From assembly GCF_000005505.3 (NCBI RefSeq), contig NC_016134.3, positions 32,116,150 through 32,180,149 on the forward strand: a stretch of DNA of 64,000 nt. Reading direction: 5' to 3'. Within the stretch, counting starts at the first letter, position 1. The number at the start of each line of letters is the position of its first letter. A model generated the notes under the pieces. That model was not told the origin of the DNA. It ran no database searches and saw nothing but the letters and a program-made list of their open reading frames with translations. The position numbers were made by a program, and so were the translations under genes. Shown in pieces: positions 22,550 to 33,313 of the stretch. Origin of the DNA: Brachypodium distachyon. Its lineage: Eukaryota > Streptophyta > Magnoliopsida > Poales > Poaceae.

Positions 22550-23230
22550 AAATTACTGTAAAATCTTAAGCAAACAGCATGTATATAGCTAAAATCATAT
22601 ACTCTAACACTAACCTAAATTATATAAGTAAACAACATGTATATAAATCCTATCCTAAATTACTCTGACATAAGTGTGATTTTTTTTAATTTTACAGGCA
22701 TGTCCTAGAAACATAAGTCAATGTCAGAACATAAGTCACTGGAATATGCCTGATGTTAACAACACCATGAGTTATGCAGATCTGAACTTAAACTAATTAA
22801 GTCCCGAAGTTGAAAGAAGCAGCATGTTTTAATGAAAAGGTGGACCCCAGTTGTGTGAGTTTTAATTGAGCAACCTTCATATTCTATCATTTTCAAGTAA
22901 CACCTAGATTCAGTTTATGATTTACATACATACACAAACAAATGACCATTTCTGCAAAGATGAATTAATATTGACGAGATCTTGGTGTGACATTCTCTAT
23001 AAGAAACTGCGATGGGGTTAAAAAATAATGCTATTGTTATTATAATTTTCGCAATGATATTCACACATGCAGTTCAGTTGATACAATCATACAAATCACC
23101 GTGGTACCTTCTAACTGATATGATGTTCCACTAATGACTACGATATCATATATCACGAATTGATACAATCATACAAATCACGGCTATCTAAATTACTCTA
23201 ACTCTAACACTAATCTAAATCAAATCAGGG
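22550..23230. other. Non-coding spacer or intron of CACTA E2 second unit
   Basis: AT-rich with no open frame. It contains several catgtatataa/aaacagcatg direct repeats (about 22500-22650) and two copies of gatacaatcatacaaatcac (near 23079 and 23162). Probably a large intron between the Pro-rich leader and the Transposase_24-like exons. Confidence 0.4.
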
Positions 23231-23668
23231 TTAGAACAAGAAAATCGGAGGAGAGGGAGGCAGAGGAGCGCGCACACCTAGGGTTAGGAGGATGGCGTCG
23301 GGGGTGTCGCGGAGGCAGGCGGCGGCGGGCTCGACGCGGAGGAGGTCGACGGCGGCGTCGGGCGGCGTCACGGAGGAAGACGACGGCGTCGGGCTCGGAG
23401 ACGACGGCACGGGCTCAGGGATGGCGGCGGGCTCCGGGGGAGTCAGGCTCGGCGGCAGCAGGCTCCGGGCGCGGTGGCGGCGCACGGGGCGAGGACGACG
23501 AGGCACGGGCCCGGGGTGGAGGAGGAAGACGGCGCGGGCTCGGGCTCGGGGACGAGGAGGAGGTCGACGGAGGCGTCGGGCTTGAGGGCTCAGGGACGGG
23601 GAGGAGGTTGACGGCGGCGGCGGCGCGGAGATCCGGCAGGGCTTCGCGTGCTAGGGTTGATGCGCCCA

Positions 23669-23840
23669 CTGCTGGTCTACTAGGAAGCGACGCGCAGGCG
23701 AGAAGAATAACGGGCTAGGGTTTCGGCCGTTCCTTTTATATGCCGAAGCACATCAGTGGCGGTCGCCTTCCCACGCGACCGTTACTGATGAGCACCTATA
23801 CATCAGTAACGGTCACAGAGTAGTTGACCGTTACTGATGT
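23669..23840 (-). promoter_or_regulatory. Internal repeat array plus TATA of E2
   Basis: Subterminal-type repeats at 23752-23840 stand upstream, on the minus strand, of atataaaagg (about 23731-23740) and the leader gaaaccctagcccgttat. The same order and spacing occur in E1 (19573-19700), so the arrangement is ancestral to the family and probably the promoter of the second gene. Confidence 0.6.
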
Positions 23841-24767
23841 GCTCCTATGCTTGTTGGGCATTTGTACCAATTTAAATTTAGAAAACCTGTCCCTTTGAAA
23901 TTATGTTTGAGGAATAAATTCATGCATTTCTCTAGTATTTGTGCTACATTAAATTCGAAAAATTCATCACATGCATACACAAAAGTACATCGATCACACA
24001 TAATTTCACTTAGTACAAAGTTTGCATTCAAATTCAGTACGAGTACATTACAATGTGACTACTAGTGCTTCTCCTTCCTTGGTTAAGTCATAACTTGACT
24101 CCTCGCAGTAGTGCTTCTGAGGTAGGGTTTTTGTGGTATTTTCTCGCTCTCGCTCCCATCACTTCTTCTTTTTCCTCTCCTTTTCCTCGTTAATATCGTG
24201 CGTTCTGCTTCTTCGTCATCTGCGACGGTCATCGGATCATGGAAACCTTCGTAGCCTTCTTGTGAAGTCACTCCGTCCACTCCAATAATGCTTCTTTTCC
24301 CTCTTCTTACTACGACGCGACCTTTATTTGCCGGGTCGTCAATGTAGAATACCTACTTGCATTGTCTAGCAAAGACCCATGGTTCCTCTCTTGCCGGGAT
24401 TTTTCTCTCGTCTACTTGTTCACGAGGGATCTCAGGAGGTAGCACCATCACGTGAACCTGTGACTTTCTTCTTTGTCACCTTTGGTCCATCTTACATGGA
24501 ACATTGGGATCTTTGTGATCGAGTACTCCAATTCCCAGATCTCCTTGATAACGCCGAAGAACGCTTTGGTTTTGCTGTTGTCATTGGTCGCGGTCTCAGA
24601 AGTCATGACTACACCACTATTTTGATACTGCTTTTACGGTCCTGAGACGCGGTGTAGAAGTTATAGCCGTTGATCGCATATAATTGCCAAGTAGAGACGT
24701 GGTAAGCAGATTTCCGTGACAAACATGCAACCGTCTCTTCAGATTCATTGCTCGTCTCCCTGCCATA

Positions 24768-25442
24768 TCAATAATTCTTTAGCCACGGTACGAATGTTTT
24801 ATTGTGCTCCCAGTGGATCCAGACTTCTTCTCTTTTAGGGTTTTCATTTCGCAGTTGTTCCATGTGCATTTCCTGATAAGGGTGGCAGCAATCGACAGTT
24901 TGCAACACAACCAAATGTGCTCTTTCAAAGTCAGCTTTCCTTCCTCTTCCATAGACATTAAGGAATGTATGTCCAAGCCCACCTTCGCCATCGAGCTTGA
25001 CCTTGTGCCGTGATTCGGGAACACCTATTGATTTCTGATCGGCCAACCAATCCGTGTAGAACTCGATGCACTCTTCTGCCCAAAAGTCTTCCACGATGCT
25101 ACCTTCCGGACGCGATCTGTTACGAACGTAGCGCTTCAGAACCCCGTTGTATCGTTCAGGGCCATACATGTTATGCAGGAACGAGGGCCCTAGGGACAAG
25201 ATCTCATCGCAGATGTGGATCATTAGATGGACCATGATATCGAAGAATGATGGAGGGAAGAACATCTCGAGCTCGCACAGAATCTGTATCATACTATCCT
25301 TCAATATCTGGCATCGTCTAACGGTGATTGACTTCTGCGAGATGCTGTCAAAGAAGTCAGAAAGCTTCATGATTTTTCCCTTACGTGCGGCTCCATGATA
25401 CCTCATTAGCATCCAACCACTTTCTGTGGCCCATGTAAACAA
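24768..25442 (-). CDS. DUF4218 part of the E2 transposase
   Basis: 224-residue frame with the DUF4218 hallmark of plant TNP2 transposases: FPPSFFDIMVHLMIHICDEI, MYGPERYNGVLKRYVRNRSR, and PEGSIVEDFWAEECIEFYTD. It follows the Transposase_21 frame, with an overlap of about 60 bp in another frame near 25381-25442, implying an intron or a frameshift between them. Minus-strand sequence from 24767 down to 24083 may hold the C-terminal exon (Arg/Lys-rich). Part of the protein that cuts the CACTA ends. Confidence 0.75.
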   Translation of the reverse strand: MFTWATESGWMLMRYHGAARKGKIMKLSDFFDSISQKSITVRRCQILKDSMIQILCELEMFFPPSFFDIMVHLMIHICDEILSLGPSFLHNMYGPERYNGVLKRYVRNRSRPEGSIVEDFWAEECIEFYTDWLADQKSIGVPESRHKVKLDGEGGLGHTFLNVYGRGRKADFERAHLVVLQTVDCCHPYQEMHMEQLRNENPKREEVWIHWEHNKTFVPWLKNY

Positions 25443-26529
25443 TCTTGGATGAAGCGGGCAACTTCTCCGATGTCGTGTTTATCCCGCACTTTGTACAGGC
25501 CTTGTAGCCATGTGTCACCTGGCATGAAGTATTTCCATTCATGGGGTAGTCATGCATGCAGGCCAGAAGCGCTGCTCTCATCGTGAAGTATTCCCTCCTG
25601 TTTGCGTCCCAAACCACTCTGCTAGGGTTCCAAAACTGCTTCAGCTCATCCTTCACTAGCTGCAGATACACATTTAGGTCAGCTCCCGGCTGCTTTGGAC
25701 CCTGTATGAGCATGCACATGTGGATGTACTTTCTCTTCATGATTAACCATGGAGAAACGTTGTAGACAAACAAGATCACTGGCCATATGCTGTGCTTGTT
25801 GTTCATGTTTTCGAAAGAATTTATCCCGTCAGTGTTGAGACCGAGCCTCAGGTTTTTAGGCTCTGCCCCGAAATCTGGAAATGCCGTGTCGAAGTTGTTC
25901 CACTGAGTCCCATCGGCAGGGTGTCTTAGGACCCCAGCTTCCTCCACAGGGTAGTGCCCGTCAGGATCGAATGCAGCCTGCACCGGATCGTGATAGACGA
26001 GATACCTCGCATCCTTAACGTTCTGCATCCAACGCTCAACTCGGCCACCTGTCGTAAGATACCGGACAGTCTTTGCCGGCATGCCCTTCATCACTTCTTC
26101 CCCATCGTCTTTGCCAGCTCTGGCGTTTTTCTTCTTGTATCTCGATGCACCGCATATGTGGCAGCTCTCATGGTTCTCGTACTCTCCAATGTATACCATG
26201 CAGTCGTTTGGACATGAATGATGTTTCACACAATTTAATCCGAGCGGGCATGTAATCTTCTTCGCCTCGTATGTGCTTTTGGGCAACTTATTTGGCTGTG
26301 GAAAAACCGAAGCAAGGTAACTCAACAAGTTCGTGAAGCCCTTGTCTAACCAGCATGATGCTGCCTTTAGCCTCAAAAGTTCGAGCGTCACTTCGAGCAC
26401 GTTGTTTTCTTTGCTAGCTCCATCATACAACGGTGTGTTTGGGTCCTCCAACAATTTTTTGAACTGAGCAGACTCTGCCTCATCTTCGGGGTCCTCCAGC
26501 TGGTTCCGTAGGTACGGATCATCTAGCAT
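25381..26529 (-). CDS. Transposase_21 (TNP2) catalytic part of E2
   Basis: 382-residue frame without stops. It starts LDDPYLRNQLEDPEDEAESA after the N-terminal exon. It carries a zinc knuckle (CPNDCMVYIGEYENHESCHI then CGASRYK), a WMQNVKDARYLVYHDP stretch, and the conserved LGLNTDGINSFENMNNKHSI and WPVILFVYNVSPWL motifs of PF02992. The DTDG-type acidic residue in the second motif is in place. It ends in CQVTHGYKACTKCG and following residues. The family performs cut-and-paste transposition of CACTA elements. Confidence 0.85.
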   Translation of the reverse strand: MLDDPYLRNQLEDPEDEAESAQFKKLLEDPNTPLYDGASKENNVLEVTLELLRLKAASCWLDKGFTNLLSYLASVFPQPNKLPKSTYEAKKITCPLGLNCVKHHSCPNDCMVYIGEYENHESCHICGASRYKKKNARAGKDDGEEVMKGMPAKTVRYLTTGGRVERWMQNVKDARYLVYHDPVQAAFDPDGHYPVEEAGVLRHPADGTQWNNFDTAFPDFGAEPKNLRLGLNTDGINSFENMNNKHSIWPVILFVYNVSPWLIMKRKYIHMCMLIQGPKQPGADLNVYLQLVKDELKQFWNPSRVVWDANRREYFTMRAALLACMHDYPMNGNTSCQVTHGYKACTKCGINTTSEKLPASSKIVYMGHRKWLDANEVSWSRT

Positions 26530-26562
26530 TTCGGCAATCCTGCCACGTGGAGCTCCTTCACC

Positions 26563-26895
26563 TTACACATTAGCCTCCTCATCGACCCTTCTTTCTTCCT
26601 CGGAATCATTCGCCAGATCATACCGCAGGACATCATCATCTTCGCTACCGCTACTGACATCAACCGCATCCTCCCCGTGACAAGTCCAGCGAGAATAACC
26701 TTCCACAAAACCCGATGCCAGCACGTGCATCTGAACATCTTCAGGCTTCAACATGCATGTGTTTCCACATTTCTGACATGGATAACGCATCATCACAAGT
26801 CCTTTTCGTTCCATATCACCTTTCGCGACTCCGAAAAAGACCGTCCATTCGGTTATCCATCGAGCATGGATTCTTCCCTTGGCGTACATTAACAA
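26563..26895 (-). CDS. Transposase-associated N-terminal domain of E2
   Basis: 110-residue frame: RIHARWITEWTVFFGVAKGD, MMRYPCQKCGNTCMLKPEDV, GYSRWTCHGEDAVD, then an acidic tail. It matches the Transpos_assoc domain found at the N-terminus of plant TNP2 proteins (Cys-x-Cys and trailing W-x-x-H-G-E). A downstream splice or frame change joins it to 26529. Relative to E1, about 85 bp that include the preceding intron acceptor are missing just upstream, so the true start is uncertain. Confidence 0.7.
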   Translation of the reverse strand: MLMYAKGRIHARWITEWTVFFGVAKGDMERKGLVMMRYPCQKCGNTCMLKPEDVQMHVLASGFVEGYSRWTCHGEDAVDVSSGSEDDDVLRYDLANDSEEERRVDEEANV

Positions 26896-27204
26896 GGGGA
26901 TTATGGTGTTAATTAACTGGAGCTAACTAAAAATTTGAAATTAGAGACATTCGGAGAGAAATGGGAGGCCGGCGAGAAAGATCGGGAGGGAGAGAGAGCT
27001 CGCAAGGGAGAGGGAAGCTCCGGGCGACGACGAGGAGGCCGCATTTTGGCCGGTGGCCGCGGAGCTCAAAAATTTGAAATTGGGGGACTTCGGAGAGAAA
27101 TTGGAGGCCGGTGAGAGAGATCGAGAGGGAGAGGGAAGGTTCGGGGTCAAGAATCGGAGCTCGCCGGCCGCCGGAGCTCCAAAAATGGAGCGTAAACCGC
27201 GACG

Positions 27205-27500
27205 ATTATCAGTGTCGGTCGGGGTTTGTGCTACCGTTACTGATAATTGTGGTCACATCAGTATCGGTCGCGCTAGGCCGACCGTTACTGATGCCGTTAC
27301 CGATGGTTAAGAGGCGACCGCCACTGATGTAACCCGCGAGCTATGATTGTTCATCAGTGGAGGTTGCCTTGTGCGCGACCGCCACTGATGTATGGCTGGG
27401 CGGGGACGGGCAGAGCCCGCTCTGTTCATCAGTAACGGTCGCGGGCGCGACCGACACTGATGTTTTTCATCAGTAACGGTCGCGCCGGATCCGTTTCTGA
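27205..27500. repeat. 5' subterminal repeat array of E2
   Basis: Repeats of atcagtaacggtcg and cgaccgttactgat in alternating orientation, as in E1, at the 5' (right-hand) end of E2. The spacing is irregular and the pairs form short hairpins. Confidence 0.8.
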
Positions 27501-27537
27501 TGTGCCGTTGCATATAGACCGTTTTGTAGTAGTGCTC

Positions 27538-27970
27538 TATTAAATGTTTTTAGACATTTTTTAAACATAGATATATCCATATTTGAGCAAATTTGAGACA
27601 AGTTCGAACTTTCGCACCAACACCCAGCTCACCTTGTGATGTTTATGTAACTTCGTGTGGAGACGGCGGAAGTTGGTCCGGAACAAGACCGGAACTTCCG
27701 GCCCTAACCCGGAAGTTCCGGTGTCCTCGATACGGATCTGAGCTGACCTAATTCTCCTTTTATATATACCCCTTGTAGCCGCCGTTTTGGGTATGAGTTG
27801 TTTCTGTGAAACCTCCCCGGCGTTGTGTAAACACTCCCCATATAGTGAAGTTTCGTTAGCTGGCGTCTGTGGTTTTTTTCCTCTCGTTGTTTGAAAAGTT
27901 TTTCCACGTTAAATCTGTGTGTTCTTGTGCTGTGATTTCTTTTTCGTTCTTCGTTCATGTTTGTCGGGTT
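27538..27970 (+). repeat. Stowaway remnant and copia-like LTR fragment
   Basis: 27538-27610 matches the interior of a Stowaway MITE (atatatccatatttgagcaa). 27655-27970 reads like the downstream part of a copia LTR: paired ccggaacttccgg words, a TATA-like tttatatatacc at 27758-27769, then ccccggcgttgtgtaaac and ttttccacgttaaatctgtg. Only one end is present. A related stretch (ggcggaggttgg) recurs at 61980. Confidence 0.4.
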
Positions 27971-28700
27971 CATATCAAGAAATGTTATAATTTATTTTGG
28001 CTATGTACTTTTTATCGATGCACGAAAGACAAAGACTTGGCACGGATTTAAACATGTCATTTCAACCTTAGCGGATTCAAGTGATCGCAAGCAGCGGCCA
28101 GCGGCATGTTGTAAGAGGCTTTTTTTTGTATTTATTTATTTCATCCAAGACCATGTCTTTTCACCATTCGGGCGGCACAAAATTAAATCAACAGGCGTAC
28201 TTATATGTATATCGACCCAAAACACACATGTATGGGACATTACGACCGATCCATACGTACACGGTACAAGAACAGGAATCACACAACCACGCAAGGTAGG
28301 TCCAGCAATGATGATATCACTGTCATTACCATCTGTAGCTGATCGCATCACATGCATGCATGTCCTAACTCGATCTGTCCGCATGATTCCATCTGCAGTC
28401 ACTGTTTATCCCATCAAACAAATACTTTCTATTAAAATTTATCAAAATATGAATATATATATATATGTCTAAAACACGTCTAAATATATGTAATAAAAAG
28501 TCGCGGATAGCATATATAACATCCAGAAAGATACCCAGAACTTGATCGATCATAATTCGGCAACACCTTGTTTGATATGTTTATAACCTTTTTTTTGCGG
28601 GGATATGTTTGTCTACAGATAAGCTGCAGTGTAAATCTACTCTATTATTCCGAAACCCTGTGGACACGTGACTATATAGGTTCAATGCACTACCCCAAAA
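27970..28700. other. Intergenic AT-rich stretch
   Basis: No gene-like frame. A degenerate Stowaway-like piece (gtctaaaacacgtctaaatatatgtaa) is at about 28420-28500. Otherwise nothing recognised. Confidence 0.4.
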
Positions 28701-28702
28701 AC

Positions 28703-30400
28703 TGTTGGAAATATGCCCTAGAGGCAATAATAAATTTGTTATTATCATATTTCATTGTTCTTGATAAATGTTTATTGCCCATGCTATAATTGTATTGATT
28801 GGAAACTCAAATACATGTGTGGATAAATAAACAAATACCGTGTCCCTAATACGCCTCTACTAGATTAGCTCGTTGATTAAAGATGGTTAAGGTTTCCTAA
28901 CCATAGACATGTGTTGTCATTTAATAACGAGATCATATCATTAGGAGAATGATGTGATGGACAGACCCAAACCTAAACATAGCTTTTGATCGTGTCACTT
29001 AAGTTTAAGTTGCTTATGTTTTATTATGTCAAGTATTATTTCTTTAAACCATGAGATCATGCCACTCCCTAATACCGGAAGAATACTTTGTGGGCATCAA
29101 CCGTCATCTCGTAACTGGGTGATCATAAAGGTGTTTTTCAGGTATCCCAGAAGGTGCTTGTTGGGTTGTATGGATCAAGACTGGGATTTGTCACTCCTTG
29201 TGACGGAGAGATATCTCTGGGCCCTCTCGGTAATATAACATCCTAATGAGCTTGCAAGCATGCGACTAATGTGTTTAGTTGCGGGGGTATTATATTACGG
29301 AACGAGTAAAGAGAACTTGCCGGTAACGAGATTAAACTAGGTATGGCGATACCGACGATCAAATCTCGGGCAAGTAATATATCGCGAGACAAAGAGAATT
29401 GAATATTGGATTAATTGAATCCTCGACATAGTGGTTCAACCGATGAGATCTTCGTGGAATATGTGGGAACTATTATGGACATCCAGGTCCCGCTATTGGT
29501 TATTGATATTTGATCATGTCCACATGTTCTCGAACCCGTAGGGTCACACACTTAACGTTTCATGTTGCTTGGGTTAGATGAGATAAATGATGATGATATC
29601 GAATTATGATTCGGAGTTTTGGATGGGATCCTAGACGCAACGAGGAGCTCCGGAATGTTCCGGAGATAAAGATTTATATATGGAAAGTTGTTTTCAGGGT
29701 TCTGGAAAGTTTGGAATATTTCCCGGTTTTGACCAGGAAGCTTCTAGAAGGTTCCGGAGGGATCCGGAGGGTTCCACCTTGAGGCCCACCTATCCCTGGG
29801 CTAAATGGGCCTGTGAGGGAGCACCCTGGCCTTAATGGGCCGAGGGGCTAGCCCACAGGGCCCATGCGGCCAGGAGGAGAGTCCTGGCCGCGGGAGAGTC
29901 CTGGCCGCATGAGAGTCCTGGCCACGGGATAGTCCTGGCCGGCCACGCCTCCTCTACCCCTATATAAATAGAAGGGGGGGCAAGGGAGAGAGACACCCCA
30001 AGCTTTCAGTTGGATCTCTCTCCCCTGAGCCCTCCTCTCCTCCTCTTCTCACGCGCACGGCGTAGCCCTGCCCGTGAGAATATTCACCATAGTCACCACG
30101 CCGTCGTGCTGCCGGGATCTCGTCTACCTCTCCCTCTCGCTTGCTGGATCGAGGAAGGAGGAGACAACGTGAAGCTGAACGTGTGGATACCAAGGAGGTG
30201 CTGTCCGTTCGGCACTGAGATTGATCTCATTGAAAGTTCCACTACACCAACAACGATCTCGTGATCGTAACGCTTAGCGGTCTACGAGGGTATGGTGTTC
30301 ATGATCCCTCTCGTTACATACATCTAGTATATATATTCTTGGGTTTTCTTCCGCACTTCTCGTAGGAAATTTTTTTGTTTCCTATGCAACGATCCTAACA
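28703..30400 (+). mobile_element. Copia Angela/BARE-type solo LTR with 5-bp TSD
   Basis: Starts TGTTGGAAATATGCCCTAGA, the characteristic start of Angela/BARE-1 LTRs, and ends ...GATCCTAACA at 30400. The target duplication AAAAC is perfect (28698-28702 and 30401-30405), so both internal region and second LTR were lost by LTR-LTR recombination. Inside are a 17-bp repeat with four copies of gtcctggcc (from 29881) and a TATA box (tatataaata, 29961-29970) followed by a CT-rich transcribed leader. The family is abundant in Triticeae and other pooid grasses. Confidence 0.95.
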
Positions 30401-30659
30401 AAAACACCATTTGCTGATAGGTCTCCACCAGTGGAAAGTTGTAAACTTGTCGGTATTAATACTTACCACATAAGGACGGCCAAAAACCCATTAATGTGGC
30501 TTTAACAGCTGGTCAATTTCACCCAAAAATGTCACCAAAATGAGGCCCATCGTTCGTCAATGACGACACCGATGCATGTAACGGGCCTAAATTGTTGCAT
30601 GCCAGTGGTGTTATCCGCACTTATACGACGGGCTTGTTTGCGGCCTATTTGTGGTGTAA

Positions 30660-31060
30660 ATAGGCTCAAAATCCTATGTCATTCACTCCCGTGCTTGTAA
30701 TCAGTGGAAAACTTGAGTACTAAACGGATATGTCTTGAGCCCATGAGTTTCATCCGTCCACTCAAGGCATTCAAGTTCCACAAAGCATTAAAGAAGCGGA
30801 ACCCTTGTTTCGTTGAGCGGGTGACGAATCTCTCCAAAGTATCGAGTTTTTTCGGGATTAGCCTCAATCACTCGTTGTGATACCACAAAGCATAGGAGCT
30901 TTCCTTATGCACATCTCTAAGGCGCATTTTTCTAGATCGAGCTTGACCATGTACTTGCGGGGATTGTCAAAAGATTCTTGTAGATCTTAAGGGGTGAGTG
31001 ACTACTCTTGACGATGATGTCATCCACATACACCTCAACATTCAAGAGCGATTGTAAGGA
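30660..31060 (-). pseudogene. Ty3/gypsy reverse transcriptase relic
   Basis: On the minus strand the catalytic box VEVYVDDIIVKS is readable near 31030-31060. Frameshifted pieces resembling LEKCALEM and VIEANPEKIRYFGE follow, in the order of the gypsy RT thumb. Multiple indels and stops. The adjacent 30406-30660 shows no frame. A relic of an older element into which the copia LTR landed, or lying next to it. Confidence 0.7.
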
Positions 31061-32086
31061 CCTAAAATTCATTAATAAACATGCCATTGCATTAATTATG
31101 TATTATAAAAATGACTAAGAATTATAAAATTATAAAACACCTTTAACTTTGGGGGAAAAAAGCACAAAACCAGCAAATTAGGGGCAACTTTCTAAGAAAA
31201 CCAAATTTTTATTTTTATTTTTCAAATACCACCGATTTTGGGGCTGTTGGTTGTTTCAGCCACTAATATTCAAGTTGAGCGCAAATTGACCACAATCCTG
31301 ACTATGGGACCCACCTATCAGATCCAACGTGGTTTTTTTAGATCCAACGTGGATTTTTCATCTGTCTTAAGGGTCCGTTTGTTTGGGATTGTTAAAGCCG
31401 CTCCAACAGCTTCTACTCCGTGGAATCCGGAGCCCAAACAAATAGAAGATTTTCGTCCAGATTCTCGTAGCCGCTCCTATGAAGCACTCCAAGCCAATAC
31501 ACAACGAATTGGAAGCTGGGGAAGGGGTGCTTCCTGTAGCAGTTGTGGCTCCAAAATCATCCCTTGTACCTAAATACCTCCCACCAATTCACATATTACG
31601 TACCAAATGCCACAAAACGTTTCGCTTTCTTTTTCCTCTCACGCGCCCACATCCCGAGCAGAGCGCCAGAGCCCGTCTCCTCGTTCCTCTCCGTAACTAG
31701 GGTTCGGACCTCACCTGGGCATCACCTCCGGTGGATCTCCCCTCACCGGCGTGTTACGACCCGGGCCCTCTCCTCCGACCCAGAAGCCCGCGCCCCCCGG
31801 CCCCTACTCCTCCAGATCCCGAGCCCCAGCTCCCGCCGGCCTCTATGCTCCCAGCCCCGACGCCACAGCCCCCTAGCCCCGTGACTTGCCTGCTTCTCTC
31901 CCCCCTATTTCCTCTTGTCTTGTGCAAATGCCAAAATTGTGAGATGTGCAAATGTAGATGTGTGGATGTGCAAGTGTTTGAGATGTGCAAAGGTGCAAAT
32001 TTTAGATGTGTAGTTGTGCAAATTTTTTGTCACTAAATGATTACTGTTTTTTATGTATATATGGGATGAAATATATACTTGTTTAG

Positions 32087-33030
32087 ATGGAACCTGTGAA
32101 AGTGGAACCTGTGAAAGCTGTGTGGGATGCTATCGCGGCTAGAATTTTTTGCGAGTGCGCCACCAAACAAGTTCAGCTTGGAAATAGGCCAACCAAATTC
32201 TTGAGTGCTACCGGATACAAGAACTTGGTGGCAGATTTCAATTCTCAGACTGGAAGAAACTACGAGAGAAGGCAGCTGAAAAATCGTTGGGACGATTTGA
32301 AGGCTATTTATTCGGCTTGGGTGTTCTACAAAATTAAGGCAACTGGACTTGGATGGAATGAAGAAACGCAAACCATAATAGCTGATGAGGAGCAGTGGAC
32401 TGAATTGATCAAGGCATAAAATTTTCTTATGCAATGATAATTTATTCAATGCCATGATATGTCTCGCATAGACAAGTAGTAATGCCATGATATTATTTGC
32501 AGCTTCACAAGCCAATTAAAGCATTCCGCAAGGGACCACCGGACAACTTGGACTTGATGCATATTATGTTTGATAAGGCTAATGTTGATGGTACCACATC
32601 CGTAATGCCGGGAGTGGAAGAGATTGCTGCCATTCAGGTTCAAGAAGATGTGGTTGATGTGGATGAAGAAGAGGCCGAGACTCCTACTGTTAGCCCATGG
32701 CTCAAGAAAAGGCCCAAACGTCCATCAAGTGCAATACCTTGTAGTCCATCTAACCCGAAGAAGGCGAATATGTCTAATGAGTTCCAGAGGTTTGTTGACC
32801 ATGTTGTTACTGAAAGTAGTAGTAACAGTACTACTACTGAAGCTAAGGAGATTGCAGCCATCATGGAAGAGTTTCCCAAGTTTGGAGCATCCGAGCTTAG
32901 TGATGAGCACTACATTGCTACAAAATTGTTTGCTAAATCTACAAATCGTAGTTTCTTTCTATCTATGAAGACAAAAGAAGGGAAGCTCTATTGGCTCAAG
33001 AGACAATATGAGGACAGGAAGAGAAACTAG
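32087..33030 (+). CDS. Harbinger ORF1, Myb/SANT-like DNA-binding protein
   Basis: Exon 1 (32087 to about 32415) encodes a trihelix/SANT-like domain: VWDAIAARIFCECATKQVQL, FLSATGYKNLVADFNSQTGR, NRWDDLKAIYSAWVFYKI. Exon 2 (32503-33030) begins LHKPIKAFRKGPPDNLDLMH and ends in a basic WLKRQYEDRKRN. The two join in frame if the intron starts with GC (aag|gcataaa) and ends tttgcag; otherwise exon 1 stops after LIKA at 32419. ORF1 proteins of PIF/Harbinger bind the transposon ends or assist import of the transposase. This ORF is intact apart from that junction. Confidence 0.75.
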
Positions 33031-33313
33031 TGTATTCTTGTGTGTTTGTTTTCCATGTATTTCGATGATTAGTTCCTGTGTGCTACAATTTATTTCAAGT
33101 ATGCATTCCTGTGTGCTACAATGAATTTGAACCATATGCTTGTTTGATTCGGTTGTCAACTATTTATTTGAGCTATGTTTGGATTAATTGGTCTTATGTG
33201 GTACTAACCTCTTGTAATTGATGTGTTTATAGATGAGCACAACAACTAACAGTGTGACTAACAGCAGCGGCACTAACAATTCAATTGAAAGTGCAAGTTA
33301 GGATGAATCTGCC

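Larger units (their letters stand above)
20758..27534 (-). mobile_element. CACTA (En/Spm) element E2, near full length
   Basis: 6777 bp with terminal inverted repeats CACTACTACAGAAAGG (20758) and, inverted, CACTACTACAAAACGG (to 27534), flanked by a perfect 3-bp target duplication CTC (20755-20757 and 27535-27537). Subterminal arrays of atcagtaacggtcg-type repeats lie at 20775-20960 and 27205-27500, plus an internal array at 23750-23840. On the minus strand it encodes a TNP2 transposase, then, as a second unit, a Pro-rich segment, a Transposase_24-like segment and a Ulp1-like protease. Stops and deletions in the leader make autonomy doubtful. Confidence 0.95.
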
